A DNA stretch of 64,000 nt. It comes from Bacteroidales bacterium. GTDB taxonomy: Bacteria > Bacteroidota > Bacteroidia > Bacteroidales > JAUNSR01. The notes under the pieces are model-generated. The model did not search any database. It was not told the DNA's origin and saw nothing but the letters and a program-made list of their open reading frames with translations. The stretch covers positions 1 to 64,000 of the forward strand of contig JAUNSR010000006.1 in assembly GCA_030539115.1 (NCBI GenBank). The letters are read 5' to 3'. Shown here in pieces: positions 9,829-19,087 of this stretch (positions within the stretch are counted from its first letter, which is position 1; every line of letters begins with the position of its first letter). The position numbers and the translations under genes were made by a program.

Positions 9829-9861
9829 ATTGGCAATATTTATTTTTATTAACTATTTTTG
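9829..9861 (+). promoter_or_regulatory. Promoter of the thioredoxin-like lipoprotein gene
   Basis: ATTG (9829-9832), 21 bp, then TATTTTTG (9854-9861), a good Bacteroides-type -33/-7 pair. The in-frame TTG at 9859 is part of the -7 box, so it cannot be the start codon. Between the preceding terminator and this site (9613-9828) I see nothing else. Confidence 0.65.
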
Positions 9862-9885
9862 CTGAATAAAATCAAATTTCAACTG

Positions 9886-10977
9886 ATGTCCAATATAAAA
9901 AACATAATATACTTTTTAATAATAGTCCTTTTTACATGCTGCAGGAATGATAAACAGCAAACAGACAATTATTTAGTAAACGGAAACTTTAGCGATGAGT
10001 CGTATCAGGGGAAATATGTTTATCTAAAAGACAAAAGCACAGATGAAGTCTTGGACAGTTGTTTAATAGAGAATGGCATATTTCATTTTGAGGGTGAAGT
10101 AAAGGGCACTCGACTTTGTACTGTTTTTACAAATGATATAAAAACAAGTTTTATTCTTGAAAAGGGAGAAATTAATATTGATCTTTCTTTGCCTGAGAGA
10201 CCTGAAGGAACTAAATTAAATAATCTTCTTAGCTATATGGCTACTCAAAGGGAAGAGATAAGAGATGATTTTCTTTCCACTTCAAGAGCAATTTGGCAAA
10301 TGGAGGATGTAGATGATGAAGAGAGAGACAGCTATTTTGAGGAGAATTACGATTATTTTAAATCAAGAATTGATTCACTTTATAGAGATACTTTTATTGA
10401 AAATTCAAGCAACTCACTCGGCGTTCAACTTATGCTTAAATGGTCTGAATACCTTACTCCTACCGAATTTGACGAAATTATCTCAAAAGCTGATTCAACA
10501 ATAATAAATAATAATCTTATTGCCAAGATTGCCGAAGTCAACAAAAACCTTAACAATACCTCTGTCGGTAAAAAGTTTGTCGATTTTGATGTAATTGAAT
10601 ATGACGGCAGCAATTCTACTTTTGGAAATTTTGTAGGCAATGGAAAATATACACTTGTTGAGTTTTGGGCTTCATGGTGCAAGACTTGTGAATATGAAAG
10701 GCCTATATTAAAACATCTTTATTCAAAATATAAGGATAAGAATATTGAGTTTCTCGGAGTGGTTGTTTGGGAGGAAGAATATAATTTCCCAAAGATTTGC
10801 CAAGAAATAACAAACTATGAATGGCCTCAATTATTGGATCCGACAGATGTGTCAATAAAAAAATATGGGATATTGGGCATTCCTCATTTTATTCTTTTCG
10901 ACCCTGATGGCATTGTGGTTGCAAGAGGATTTAGAAGCCATAAAATTGAGAAGGAGTTAATGAAAGCTATCAAATAG
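9886..10977 (+). CDS. Thioredoxin-like (TlpA/AhpC-type) lipoprotein
   Basis: 363 residues from the ATG at 9886. The N-terminus is a lipoprotein signal (IIVLFTCC, lipidated Cys18 or Cys19). Residues about 25-110 resemble the DUF4369 beta domain common in Bacteroidota thioredoxin-like proteins, a helical linker follows, and the C-terminal ~125 residues are a thioredoxin fold with WASWCKTC (Cys265, Cys268) and a cis-Pro segment GIPHF. Such proteins reduce or exchange disulfides at the periplasmic face of the envelope. The next gene is also a lipoprotein, 38 bp on, probably co-transcribed. The disulfide partner is unknown. Confidence 0.82.
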   Translation: MSNIKNIIYFLIIVLFTCCRNDKQQTDNYLVNGNFSDESYQGKYVYLKDKSTDEVLDSCLIENGIFHFEGEVKGTRLCTVFTNDIKTSFILEKGEINIDLSLPERPEGTKLNNLLSYMATQREEIRDDFLSTSRAIWQMEDVDDEERDSYFEENYDYFKSRIDSLYRDTFIENSSNSLGVQLMLKWSEYLTPTEFDEIISKADSTIINNNLIAKIAEVNKNLNNTSVGKKFVDFDVIEYDGSNSTFGNFVGNGKYTLVEFWASWCKTCEYERPILKHLYSKYKDKNIEFLGVVVWEEEYNFPKICQEITNYEWPQLLDPTDVSIKKYGILGIPHFILFDPDGIVVARGFRSHKIEKELMKAIK

Positions 10978-11015
10978 ATTATACATTTTTTTTATTATCA
11001 TATCATATCCTTTAA

Positions 11016-12161
11016 ATGAACAAGTTTGCTCTCTATACATTTATTCTTCTTGGCAATATTTTAATTGGTTGTTCAAAAACCACAAATTACACCTCAAAAC
11101 TGAATGCAGACAATAATAATTTATTGTTATTTGCCGGTACATATTCGAATAAGATAAATGGAGACACAGGTGTATTTGTATATATGTTTGATACAATAAC
11201 AGCAGACTTCGAGAAAATTTCAGGGGTGAAAAACATTGTCAACCCCTCCTATCTTCATCTTTCAAAAAAGAATAACAAACTTTATGCAGTGAGTGAGGGT
11301 GGCAAAAACGGGAATCTTGCAAACACGCTTGTTTTTAACAGAAATGATTCTTCTTTAAATATTATCAATTCATTTAAGACTGAGGGTGAAGATCCATGCT
11401 TTATAATTACAGACAATGATGAGAAGATTCTCGCAACTGCAAATTACTCAGGCAGCAGCATTTCTTTATTTTCACTAAAAGATGGAATTATCGAAAGCCT
11501 TATTAGAACAATCGGTTTTAAGGGTGAGGGCGTAATAAAAAGCCGTCAGGAAAAATCTCATCTGCATAATATTATCTTTTCACCTGACAATAAATATTTT
11601 TTTGCAACTGATTTAGGCACAGATAAAATTTATCGAATAAGGGTTAATTCTGCACTTTTTGACAAAAATGTGAATCCCGATATAGATTCAATAGATGTAA
11701 AACCGGGTTCCGGTCCACGCCATTTAGCTTTTGGCAAAGATTTCAAACATCTTTATCTTATCACTGAGCTTTCCGGTGAGATAAATGTTTTTAGCTTTGA
11801 AGATAACAATTTAAATAATATACAAACCATTGCTGCCGATACCACAAATGCACAAGGGAGCGCAGATATTCATATCACCAATAACGGAAAATATCTTTAT
11901 GCTTCTCACAGACTAAAAAATGATGGCATCTCAATTTTTAAAATACTTGATGATGGAAGAATCGAAAATATTGGATATGTAAATACCGGTAAACACCCAA
12001 GAAACTTTGTAATCTCTCCTAATGATAAATATCTTTTGGCAGCTTGTCGTGATGACAATATGGTTGAGATTTTCAGTATCAATCAAGAGACCGGAATGTT
12101 GGAAAAAACAAATAAGCAAATCCAACTTGGCTCTCCTGTTTGCTTAAAATTTGGCTTTTAA
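11016..12161 (+). CDS. Lactonase-family seven-bladed beta-propeller lipoprotein
   Basis: 381 residues. A lipoprotein signal ends at Cys19 (NILIGCSK). The rest is a seven-bladed propeller of the Pgl (YbhE) family, with repeated blades such as PSYLHLSKKNNKLYAVSE, KYLYASHR and KYLLAACR, plus the family motif SHLHNIIFSPDNKYFFATDLGTDKI and GSGPRHLAF. Cytoplasmic relatives hydrolyse 6-phosphogluconolactone; this exported copy would act in the periplasm or on the surface, so that substrate is unlikely and it may instead open another sugar lactone. It follows the thioredoxin-like lipoprotein by 38 bp. No terminator is evident between it and crtB. Confidence 0.78.
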   Translation: MNKFALYTFILLGNILIGCSKTTNYTSKLNADNNNLLLFAGTYSNKINGDTGVFVYMFDTITADFEKISGVKNIVNPSYLHLSKKNNKLYAVSEGGKNGNLANTLVFNRNDSSLNIINSFKTEGEDPCFIITDNDEKILATANYSGSSISLFSLKDGIIESLIRTIGFKGEGVIKSRQEKSHLHNIIFSPDNKYFFATDLGTDKIYRIRVNSALFDKNVNPDIDSIDVKPGSGPRHLAFGKDFKHLYLITELSGEINVFSFEDNNLNNIQTIAADTTNAQGSADIHITNNGKYLYASHRLKNDGISIFKILDDGRIENIGYVNTGKHPRNFVISPNDKYLLAACRDDNMVEIFSINQETGMLEKTNKQIQLGSPVCLKFGF

Positions 12162-12320
12162 AACAAAACTGTCATCATTGATCCAATAAACTTTTTTGAC
12201 AAAAATTCTATTGTAATTTGCAGTAATTATGCTCCTAATTAATTTCTTAAGTTAAAGTTTAGGTTAAGAACAAATCAGCTCTTTTAGATGTTAATAAGGC
12301 ATATTTATAGAGTTGAAAGA

Positions 12321-13160
12321 ATGGATCCTATTTATACAAAAACTGCTTTTGAGATTGGTAAGATTGTTACAAAAAATTACAGCACCTCATTTTTTTCCGC
12401 CACAAAGCTGTTGGATAAATCTATCCGCGATGACATCTATGCCATCTATGGCTTTGTAAGATTAGCCGACGAGATTGTCGATACGTTCTCTGTTTATGAT
12501 CAAAAAGCTCTTTTTAATCGTTTTGAAGCTGACTATTCTGCCTGCGCAAGATTAGGTTTTAGCTTAAATCCGATCCTTTACGCCTTTCAATGCGTTGTAA
12601 ACAAATACAATATTCCGGCTTCAACCGTTGAAAGTTTTATTGAAAGCATGCGTGCCGACCTTTCAAAAAAAATCTATACCAATGAAGATGAAGTTTCAAA
12701 GTATATTTTCGGTTCTGCCGAGGCTGTCGGCATGATGTGTCTTCGTGTTTTTGTAAATGGCGATGAGAATGAATATAATAAACTTGAGCCTATGGCGCGA
12801 AAACTTGGAGCTGCCTTTCAAAAAGTCAACTTTCTGAGAGATATAAAGCATGACATCGAGGTTCTTGACAGATGTTATTTTCCTGGTGTCAACAGAAGTA
12901 ATTTTGACGACATAAGAAAAGGAAAGATAATAAAACAAATCGAGGATGAGTTTAAAGAGGCATACAAAGGGATTCTTAAACTTCCAGACAACAGCAGAAA
13001 AGGCGTGTATACCGCCTACATATATTATACTAAGCTTTTGGAAAAAATCAAAAAGACTCCGGCTCCCGCCCTTATTTCAAAACGAATCCGTCTTTCCGAT
13101 TCCTCTAAAATGCTTCTAAAGATGCAGATTATGTTTTACAACACTGCAGGCATTATTTAA
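12321..13160 (+). CDS. crtB: Phytoene (or diapophytoene) synthase
   Basis: 279 residues from the ATG at 12321, which sits just ahead of the conserved start of the fold (KIVTKNYSTSFF); an in-frame ATG at 12288 would add 11 residues with no homology. This squalene/phytoene synthase family enzyme condenses two isoprenoid diphosphates head to head. Both Mg2+-binding aspartate motifs are present: ADEIVD (Asp50, Asp54) and NFLRDIKHD (Asp174, Asp178), with the DDIYAIYGFVRLAD segment typical of Bacteroidota CrtB. It leads a four-gene cluster with idi, a TPR-like gene and crtI. No prenyl diphosphate synthase gene is nearby, so whether the substrate is C20 (phytoene) or C15 (diapophytoene) is open. Confidence 0.88.
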   Translation: MDPIYTKTAFEIGKIVTKNYSTSFFSATKLLDKSIRDDIYAIYGFVRLADEIVDTFSVYDQKALFNRFEADYSACARLGFSLNPILYAFQCVVNKYNIPASTVESFIESMRADLSKKIYTNEDEVSKYIFGSAEAVGMMCLRVFVNGDENEYNKLEPMARKLGAAFQKVNFLRDIKHDIEVLDRCYFPGVNRSNFDDIRKGKIIKQIEDEFKEAYKGILKLPDNSRKGVYTAYIYYTKLLEKIKKTPAPALISKRIRLSDSSKMLLKMQIMFYNTAGII

Positions 13161-13178
13161 TCCAAACCAAAATCAGTT

Positions 13179-13688
13179 ATGAATAATGATGTTGTTCTTG
13201 TAGATGCCCTTGATAATATTATTGGTTATCAAGAAAAAAATCTTGCCCACATTAACGGCTCGCTTCACAGGGCAGTTTCTGTTTTTATTTTTAATTCCAA
13301 AGGAGAATGGCTTCTTCAAAGAAGATCTTTCAGTAAATATCACTCTCCCGGCTTATGGTCCAATGCTTGCTGCACTCATCCTTTCCCCGGTGAAAGCAAT
13401 TTACAGGCAGCAAAGAGAAGAGTTAAGGAAGAACTTGGTATGGAAATAAATGTGGAGGAAAGATTTCGAATAATATATGATTTTTCCCTTGACAATGGCA
13501 TGAGAGAGCATGAATTAGACACTATTTATATTGCTGTTTGCGATAAAACTCCAATGATTAACAAAGACGAAATTCATGAATACAGATATATAACTCTTGC
13601 TCAGATAGAAAAGAAACTTTCCAATGAACCTTTTTCTTTTACATGTTGGTTTAAACAAATATTCAGGAGAGTTGATTTTAATATTTAA
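13179..13688 (+). CDS. idi: Isopentenyl-diphosphate delta-isomerase, type I
   Basis: 169 residues, a Nudix-fold enzyme of normal length. It interconverts isopentenyl and dimethylallyl diphosphate. The hallmark NACCTHP contains the catalytic Cys65 and metal ligand His67; the Nudix-like helix lies near residues 71-88 (GESNLQAAKRRVKEEL); the second catalytic segment is REHELD with Glu110 and Glu112. It lies 18 bp after crtB and 25 bp before the next gene, so it is in the carotenoid operon and presumably raises precursor supply for it. Confidence 0.93.
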   Translation: MNNDVVLVDALDNIIGYQEKNLAHINGSLHRAVSVFIFNSKGEWLLQRRSFSKYHSPGLWSNACCTHPFPGESNLQAAKRRVKEELGMEINVEERFRIIYDFSLDNGMREHELDTIYIAVCDKTPMINKDEIHEYRYITLAQIEKKLSNEPFSFTCWFKQIFRRVDFNI

Positions 13689-13713
13689 TGGCAGTTAAAA
13701 GCATTTATCTTTT

Positions 13714-14451
13714 ATGAATTCACTATTAACAATAATACTATCGGTTTTTCTTGTGTTAACTCCAAAACAAGAGGTTATCGACAGCACTTTAAATTATGCT
13801 GTTGTTTCTAACAACAAAGTTTTATGGGAAAAGGAGATTAATCATTTGGCGGCACACAAGGATTCTTTGGATGATTTTCATAAGAAAAAATTCATTGAAC
13901 TTATTTATGGATATATAGGTTGGAACATTAGGGAGGGAAAGAAAGAGGAGAGCTTAAAATTTGTTGAATATTTAAACAGCCTCATTAACAGCAACCAAGA
14001 TGTTATCTCTATTGCCGAACAATCTGCCTATCTTGCCGCCGTGTTAGGCTATAAAATCTTACTTAATAAAGAAGATATTATTATTGGCGGCGTCAAATGC
14101 TATAATGCCGCGAAAAAAGCTTTAGATGAAAATCCGGATCTTCCTTTAGCCAACATTATTATGGCAAAAGTCACTGAAAATATGCCATCTTTTCTTAAAA
14201 ACAAGCACAAAGAGGCTCTCAAATATTATTATAAGGCTGTTTCCATATTCGAAAATTCAAATAATACTCTAAACAATTGGCAATACTATGAAACTCTAAA
14301 CTCAATTGCCAATATTTACAAGAAAATGAACAAAGAGAAGAATTTAAAGAATATTATTAAAAAAATCGATTCCTTGAAAAAGAATATAATGAATATTGAT
14401 CCCATGAAAAATGACACGGTTATCAAGGTTGACACTATACTTTTTAAATAA
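13714..14451 (+). CDS. Exported TPR-like protein of unknown function in the carotenoid cluster
   Basis: 245 residues. The N-terminus (MNSLLTIILSVFLVLT) is a signal peptide or membrane anchor. The rest is helical, with stretches resembling tetratricopeptide repeats (LPLANIIMAKVTEN, ALKYYYKAVSIFEN, ETLNSIANIYKKMNK). No catalytic motif is visible and I do not recognise the family. It is 25 bp after idi and only 6 bp before crtI, so it is part of the carotenoid transcript. A scaffold or envelope factor for pigment synthesis is possible, but that is a guess from position. Confidence 0.65.
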   Translation: MNSLLTIILSVFLVLTPKQEVIDSTLNYAVVSNNKVLWEKEINHLAAHKDSLDDFHKKKFIELIYGYIGWNIREGKKEESLKFVEYLNSLINSNQDVISIAEQSAYLAAVLGYKILLNKEDIIIGGVKCYNAAKKALDENPDLPLANIIMAKVTENMPSFLKNKHKEALKYYYKAVSIFENSNNTLNNWQYYETLNSIANIYKKMNKEKNLKNIIKKIDSLKKNIMNIDPMKNDTVIKVDTILFK

Positions 14452-14457
14452 TTAATT

Positions 14458-15945
14458 ATGAAGGATAAGATTATTGTAATTGGCAGCGGGCTTGCCGGAC
14501 TTGCAACGGCTTTAAGACTGGCTAAAAGAGGTTATAAAGTTAAGATTATTGAGAAAAACTCTACTCCGGGTGGCAAACTCAACATTCTTTCTAATGATGA
14601 TTACACTTTCGACATTGGTCCGTCATTTATCAGTATGACCTATGAATTTAAGGAACTTGAAAATGACTGCAATTTCAATTTTCCTTTTTCCTTCATCCCT
14701 TTAAACCCATTGTTCAGCGTAAAATTTCAAGGTAACAGCAATAAATATTTGTTATATAAAGAACTTAACCGCACTTCTGCCCAATTTAAATCGTCTGATA
14801 TCTTTGAAAAAGAGATGATTGCCTATCTAAAAAAGACTGAGAATCTATATAAAAACATCATAGATATTGGAACCAGAACTAATTATTATTCTTTTCTTGA
14901 TTACATTATCAAGCTGAATAAAATTCCCAAAAAATATATTGGATATCTTTTCAAGAACTTTCAAGGAGTTATAGACAATAATTTTTCAGATGGTGAAATA
15001 AGAAAAATAATGTCTCTTTCCTCCTATTTTCTTGGCTCGACACCAACAAGGACAAGCAGTATTTATAATATTCTTTCACATATTGAATTTAGAGATAACG
15101 GATACCATTATATCAAAAATGGGATTTACAGCATAGTAAATTCATTGACGGAGGAGCTTAAGAGATACGATACTAAGATTATTTTCAACAAAGAAATTGT
15201 TGATTATAAGGCAAATAACAGTCAAATAGCCACATTTATCGACAGCCAAGGGAATGAATACTTTGCAGATAAATATGTAATTAACAGCGATGCCTGTTAT
15301 TTTAGGAATAAAGTACTTAAATCAAAAATTTATTCTGACAGCATAATCAAGAAAATGGACTGGTCATCCGGGATGCTTACAATTTATGTCGGTCTTTCCA
15401 TGCCTATTGAAAATCTCGATTACCATACATTCTTTATTGGCAATGAAACCTCAAAGAAAATCGGCTCATACTTTAAAAACAAAAACTCATTGGCTAATCC
15501 TTATTATTATGTAAACAAAGGATGTGGAAAATCATTAAGCAACTCAATGCCTGAAGCCAAAACATTGACATTTGTTGTCCCTGTTCCCAATCTTTTATAT
15601 AAAAATGATTGGAGCGATGCCCCTCATATTGTGGATTTGATACTGACGGATTTTTCTAAACAAACCAATTTTGATCTTTTCAACCATATAAAATACATTT
15701 CTTGGTTTACTCCCAAAGATTGGGAAGACAAATTTAACCTTTATGCAGGCAGCGCCTTGGGTCTTGCCCATACATTAAAACAAAGCTGTTATTTACGGCC
15801 TTCAAACACTGATGAAATTTACAATAATGTTTTCTATACCGGCTCATCCACTGTTCCCGGCATCGGGCTTCCTATGGCAATAATAAGTTCGCGCCTTACA
15901 ACTGAAAAAGTTATTCAATCTGAAATCATTCCCAATTATAATTAG
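14458..15945 (+). CDS. crtI: Phytoene desaturase family oxidoreductase
   Basis: 495 residues, the normal size of CrtI/CrtN. The FAD-binding GxGxxG is at residues 9-14 (GSGLAG) followed by a GGK segment (STPGGKL), and the family's C-terminal FAD motif is present as YTGSSTVPGIGLPMAIISS. The enzyme introduces double bonds into phytoene (to lycopene or neurosporene) or into diapophytoene. It closes the crtB-idi-TPR-crtI set. No lycopene cyclase, hydroxylase or ketolase gene is present up to 20 kb, so the predicted product is an acyclic carotenoid unless later genes lie elsewhere. C30 versus C40 specificity cannot be read from the sequence by eye. Confidence 0.87.
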   Translation: MKDKIIVIGSGLAGLATALRLAKRGYKVKIIEKNSTPGGKLNILSNDDYTFDIGPSFISMTYEFKELENDCNFNFPFSFIPLNPLFSVKFQGNSNKYLLYKELNRTSAQFKSSDIFEKEMIAYLKKTENLYKNIIDIGTRTNYYSFLDYIIKLNKIPKKYIGYLFKNFQGVIDNNFSDGEIRKIMSLSSYFLGSTPTRTSSIYNILSHIEFRDNGYHYIKNGIYSIVNSLTEELKRYDTKIIFNKEIVDYKANNSQIATFIDSQGNEYFADKYVINSDACYFRNKVLKSKIYSDSIIKKMDWSSGMLTIYVGLSMPIENLDYHTFFIGNETSKKIGSYFKNKNSLANPYYYVNKGCGKSLSNSMPEAKTLTFVVPVPNLLYKNDWSDAPHIVDLILTDFSKQTNFDLFNHIKYISWFTPKDWEDKFNLYAGSALGLAHTLKQSCYLRPSNTDEIYNNVFYTGSSTVPGIGLPMAIISSRLTTEKVIQSEIIPNYN

Positions 15946-16337
15946 AGGCTTCTTAATCTTCAATTACTATATAATTTGATGAATAAATGTTTTTCAGGTT
16001 ATTCTAAGCCGTATTTTTGCCGTGAAATATTTTTAAGTTTAGATTTAATCTGAAACTCAGATCATAAAAAAAGTATATAATTCTTCCGTTTGCCCATTAT
16101 CAATTAAAATCTTTAATTATTCGACAAAAAGTATTCAAATTCTCATCATTAACCATTATAGACTGATTTTTAATCTCTTTTGAAAGATAGATGGAAGCAT
16201 CATTTATATTTTTAATATTATGTTTGTGTAGGAAATAATTCAATGGATGTACTTATATAATCTATATAAACATCTTTAAAAGTGTAATTATTACATCTCT
16301 ATATTATAAGCAATAATATAATTTACCAATTATTACT
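15946..16337. other. Gene-free spacer with one candidate promoter
   Basis: AT-rich spacer with no reading frame or hairpin I can support. TATGTTTG at 16219-16226 (plus strand) fits the Bacteroides -7 element and may drive the glycosidase gene about 110 bp on; no good -33 is seen. Confidence 0.4.
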
Positions 16338-17372
16338 ATGAAACAGTACACAAAATTCTGCTTAAGGATAATAATAGTCTTTATATCATTGTTATATCCA
16401 TTTTTCTTTTCATTTTCTCAAATAAGAAAAGCTCCTGCTCCTTTGTTTAGAGATCCTATAACTGATGGGGCTGCAGATCCTGTTGTTGTTTGGAACAGAG
16501 ACTCAAAGACTTGGTACATGTTCTATACTCAAAGAAGGGCTAATGTTGAGAGTGCTGACGTTGCCTATTGCCATGGCAACAGCATTGGCGTTGCAGAGAG
16601 CGAAGACAATGGCAGAAGCTGGGTTTATAGGGGTGTCTTGGATTTAAATTTTGAAAAGGGACATAATACATTTTGGGCTCCTGAAATTGTTTATGACAAT
16701 GGCACCTATCACATGTTTCTTGCTTATATAAAAGGTGTCAGAAATCATTGGGGTGGCGTTGCAAGGATAGCTCACTATACAAGTAAAAATCTTTGGGACT
16801 GGAAATTTAAAGGTTTCCCTGTCTTAACATCAGATAGAGTCATCGATGCCACACTTTTCAAGGACAAAGATGGATTTTGGAACATGTGGTACAAAGATGA
16901 GACCAAAGGTTCAGTTACAATGGTGGCAAAAAGCAAAAACCTAAAGAAATGGAAGCTTGACGACAAGCCTGCCATTGGAGGAAATGCTCATGAAGGACCT
17001 AAAGTGTTCCGCTTTGGCAATTATTATTGGATGATTACCGACGAATGGCACGGCATGAGAGTATATCGCTCTGAGGATTTAAAAAATTGGGAAAAGCAAA
17101 ATCTCATATTAGACAAGCCGGCTTCCCGTCCCGACGACGGACCTCAGGGAGCTCACGGTGATGTGGTGGTTGTTGGAGACAAAGCCTATGTTTTTTACTT
17201 CACACATCCGGGAAGAAAAAGCCATACCGATGCTCCAAACAATGAAATTGGCAATCTTCCTTATGAACTCAGAAGATCATCCATCCAAGTTGCGCCTTTG
17301 GAAATTAAAGATGGTATTTTGGTTTGCGACAGAAGCAAAGATTTTGACTTCTTTCTGCCGAACATGGATTAA
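16338..17372 (+). CDS. Exported GH43-like five-bladed propeller glycosidase
   Basis: 344 residues with a signal peptide of about 29 residues ending near FSFSQ. The rest is a five-bladed beta-propeller of the GH43/GH32/GH117 type. A likely catalytic Asp lies in GAADPVVVWN, a further acidic site in TFWAPEIVYDNGTYHMF, VIDATLFKDKDGFWNMWYKD forms another blade, and a candidate acid Glu sits in NAHEGPKVFRFGNYYW. Substrate specificity cannot be assigned; the family acts on arabinose, xylose, galactose or anhydro-galactose linkages. It has no Sus partner nearby and is followed by a terminator shared with nfo. It is probably a lone secreted hydrolase. Confidence 0.75.
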   Translation: MKQYTKFCLRIIIVFISLLYPFFFSFSQIRKAPAPLFRDPITDGAADPVVVWNRDSKTWYMFYTQRRANVESADVAYCHGNSIGVAESEDNGRSWVYRGVLDLNFEKGHNTFWAPEIVYDNGTYHMFLAYIKGVRNHWGGVARIAHYTSKNLWDWKFKGFPVLTSDRVIDATLFKDKDGFWNMWYKDETKGSVTMVAKSKNLKKWKLDDKPAIGGNAHEGPKVFRFGNYYWMITDEWHGMRVYRSEDLKNWEKQNLILDKPASRPDDGPQGAHGDVVVVGDKAYVFYFTHPGRKSHTDAPNNEIGNLPYELRRSSIQVAPLEIKDGILVCDRSKDFDFFLPNMD

Positions 17373-17489
17373 TAAAATGAATTTGGTTATTATATAAAGA
17401 AATATTTAATGTTAGGTTAAATGGTTTTTTTAAAGATTGGGTTATATAAAAATGGAAAAAGGTTTATTTTAAAGACTTTTATTTAATGC

Positions 17490-17520
17490 AAATGCCGTTT
17501 CTGTGATAGAAACGGCATTT
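17490..17520. terminator. Bidirectional terminator between the GH43-like gene and nfo
   Basis: Perfect 13-bp stem (17490-17502 with 17508-17520), loop GTGAT, flanked by A/T runs on both sides and placed between convergent genes. Confidence 0.8.
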
Positions 17521-17543
17521 GAAATTTTATTAAAGATACTTTT

Positions 17544-18395
17544 TTAATCTTCTACTGCAACCATATCTCTTAGCATTTGTATTTCCTGCTTCCAAATCTC
17601 CTCATCCGGAGTTTCAAGAATGAAAGGCAGATTATCAAAGCGGGAATCATTCATTATACGATTGAAAAAATCAATTCCAAGAGTACCTTTTCCTATTGAT
17701 TCATGTCGGTCAACTTTAGAGCCAAGTTCTTTTTTCGAATCATTAAGATGAAATGCCTTTAAGTAGCTAAGTCCGATAATACGGTCAAAATCTTCAAATG
17801 TCTTATTATATCCCTCCTCAGTAGCAAGGTCAAGACCTGCAGAATAGCTGTGGCAAGTGTCAATACATACTCCGACACGTGACTTATCCTCAACTCTTTC
17901 AATGATATAGGCTATTTGCTCAAAGGTATATCCGAGGTTTGTTCCCTGACCGGCAGTATTTTCTATAACTGCAATAACACCATTTGTTTTACTTAGAGCC
18001 ATATTTATTGATTCGGCAATAAGCTCAAGACATTTGTTCTCATCAATAGCCTTTAAATGAGAGCCCGGGTGAAAATTGAGCATCGTAAGCCCCAATTGTT
18101 CGCACCTTGTCATCTCATCAAAAAAAGCAGTTCTCGATTTTAAAAGATTTTCTTCGTTTGGACTTCCCAAATTGATAAGATAGCTGTCATGAGGCAAGAT
18201 ATGCTCAGCCAAAAATCCCAAGTCTGATATATTCTTTTTAAAAGCATCAATGCTTTTCTTTGACAATGGGCTTGAAACCCATCTTTTTTGATTTCTTGTA
18301 AACAAAGCGAAGGCATTTGCACCGATTTTTGCAGCCTCTAATGGAGCATTCTCAACTCCGCCTTCAGCACTTACGTGTGCTCCGATGTATTTCAT
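17544..18395 (-). CDS. nfo: Deoxyribonuclease IV (endonuclease IV)
   Basis: 283 residues, standard length. This TIM-barrel, Zn-dependent enzyme cuts DNA 5' of abasic sites in base-excision repair. The metal-binding residues are all visible: [58 protein letters not shown] and ILETPDEE. A -7 element (TATATTTG, plus-strand coordinates 18442-18449) lies about 47 bp upstream; an alternative, TATGTTTG, is at 18490-18497. It is convergent with the GH43-like gene and divergent from the DUF456 gene. Confidence 0.96.
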   Translation of the reverse strand: MKYIGAHVSAEGGVENAPLEAAKIGANAFALFTRNQKRWVSSPLSKKSIDAFKKNISDLGFLAEHILPHDSYLINLGSPNEENLLKSRTAFFDEMTRCEQLGLTMLNFHPGSHLKAIDENKCLELIAESINMALSKTNGVIAVIENTAGQGTNLGYTFEQIAYIIERVEDKSRVGVCIDTCHSYSAGLDLATEEGYNKTFEDFDRIIGLSYLKAFHLNDSKKELGSKVDRHESIGKGTLGIDFFNRIMNDSRFDNLPFILETPDEEIWKQEIQMLRDMVAVED

Positions 18396-18507
18396 AAAAA
18401 TAATGTTTATATTAAAAGAGCAATTATTAATTGCTATTGTTCAAATATATTCTTTTTCTTTGAAAAAAATATTAGTTCAAATCAATTTACAAACATAATA
18501 TTTTAAT

Positions 18508-18987
18508 ATGGATTATATTTTAGCATTCATTTCAATTCTATGCGCCATAACAGGCATTTTAGGAGCCTTTCTTCCTGTGCTTCCCGGACCTCCAATAAGT
18601 TTTGTGGGAATAGTTATTCTTCAGTTCACAAAACTTGCAAACTTCTCCCCCACATTTATCTGGATAATGGCAATTTCAACCATATTGGTAACCGTTCTTG
18701 ATTATATCGCCCCCGCTTGGATGACAGACAAGTTCGGAGGCTCAAAATATGCAACCAATGGCTCAATTATCGGACTTATTGCAGGCATTTTCCTTTTCCC
18801 TCCTGTTGGTATGATTATAGGGCCCTTTATTGGAGCCTTTATTGGAGAGCTTCTTTACAATAAAGACACCATTCATGCCTTAAAAATTGCATTTCTCTCC
18901 TTTTTGGCATTTCTTATAGGCACAGGTTTAAAATTTATTCTTTGTGCTGTAATGCTATTCTATATAATAAAAGAGATAGTAATCTAA
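18508..18987 (+). CDS. DUF456 membrane protein
   Basis: 159 residues, almost entirely hydrophobic, with about four membrane helices and glycine-rich turns (GAFLPVLPGPPISFVG near the start, FPPVGMIIGPFIGAFIGELL in the middle) typical of the DUF456 family. Function is unknown in the family. It is a single gene between nfo (divergent) and the HU/SPOR gene (convergent), with a shared terminator downstream. Confidence 0.8.
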   Translation: MDYILAFISILCAITGILGAFLPVLPGPPISFVGIVILQFTKLANFSPTFIWIMAISTILVTVLDYIAPAWMTDKFGGSKYATNGSIIGLIAGIFLFPPVGMIIGPFIGAFIGELLYNKDTIHALKIAFLSFLAFLIGTGLKFILCAVMLFYIIKEIVI

Positions 18988-19022
18988 GTAAGCACGTTTA
19001 TGCTTAGACACATGACAAAAAG

Positions 19023-19066
19023 AAAAGAGCATAATAAAATGTAATAACACATTATTATGCTCTTTT
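19023..19066. terminator. Bidirectional terminator between DUF456 and HU/SPOR genes
   Basis: 15-bp perfect stem (19023-19037 with 19052-19066), an inner AATGT/ACATT extension, and A/T runs on both flanks, placed between convergent genes. Confidence 0.82.
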
Positions 19067-19087
19067 ATATATTAAAAAATTTATTTA

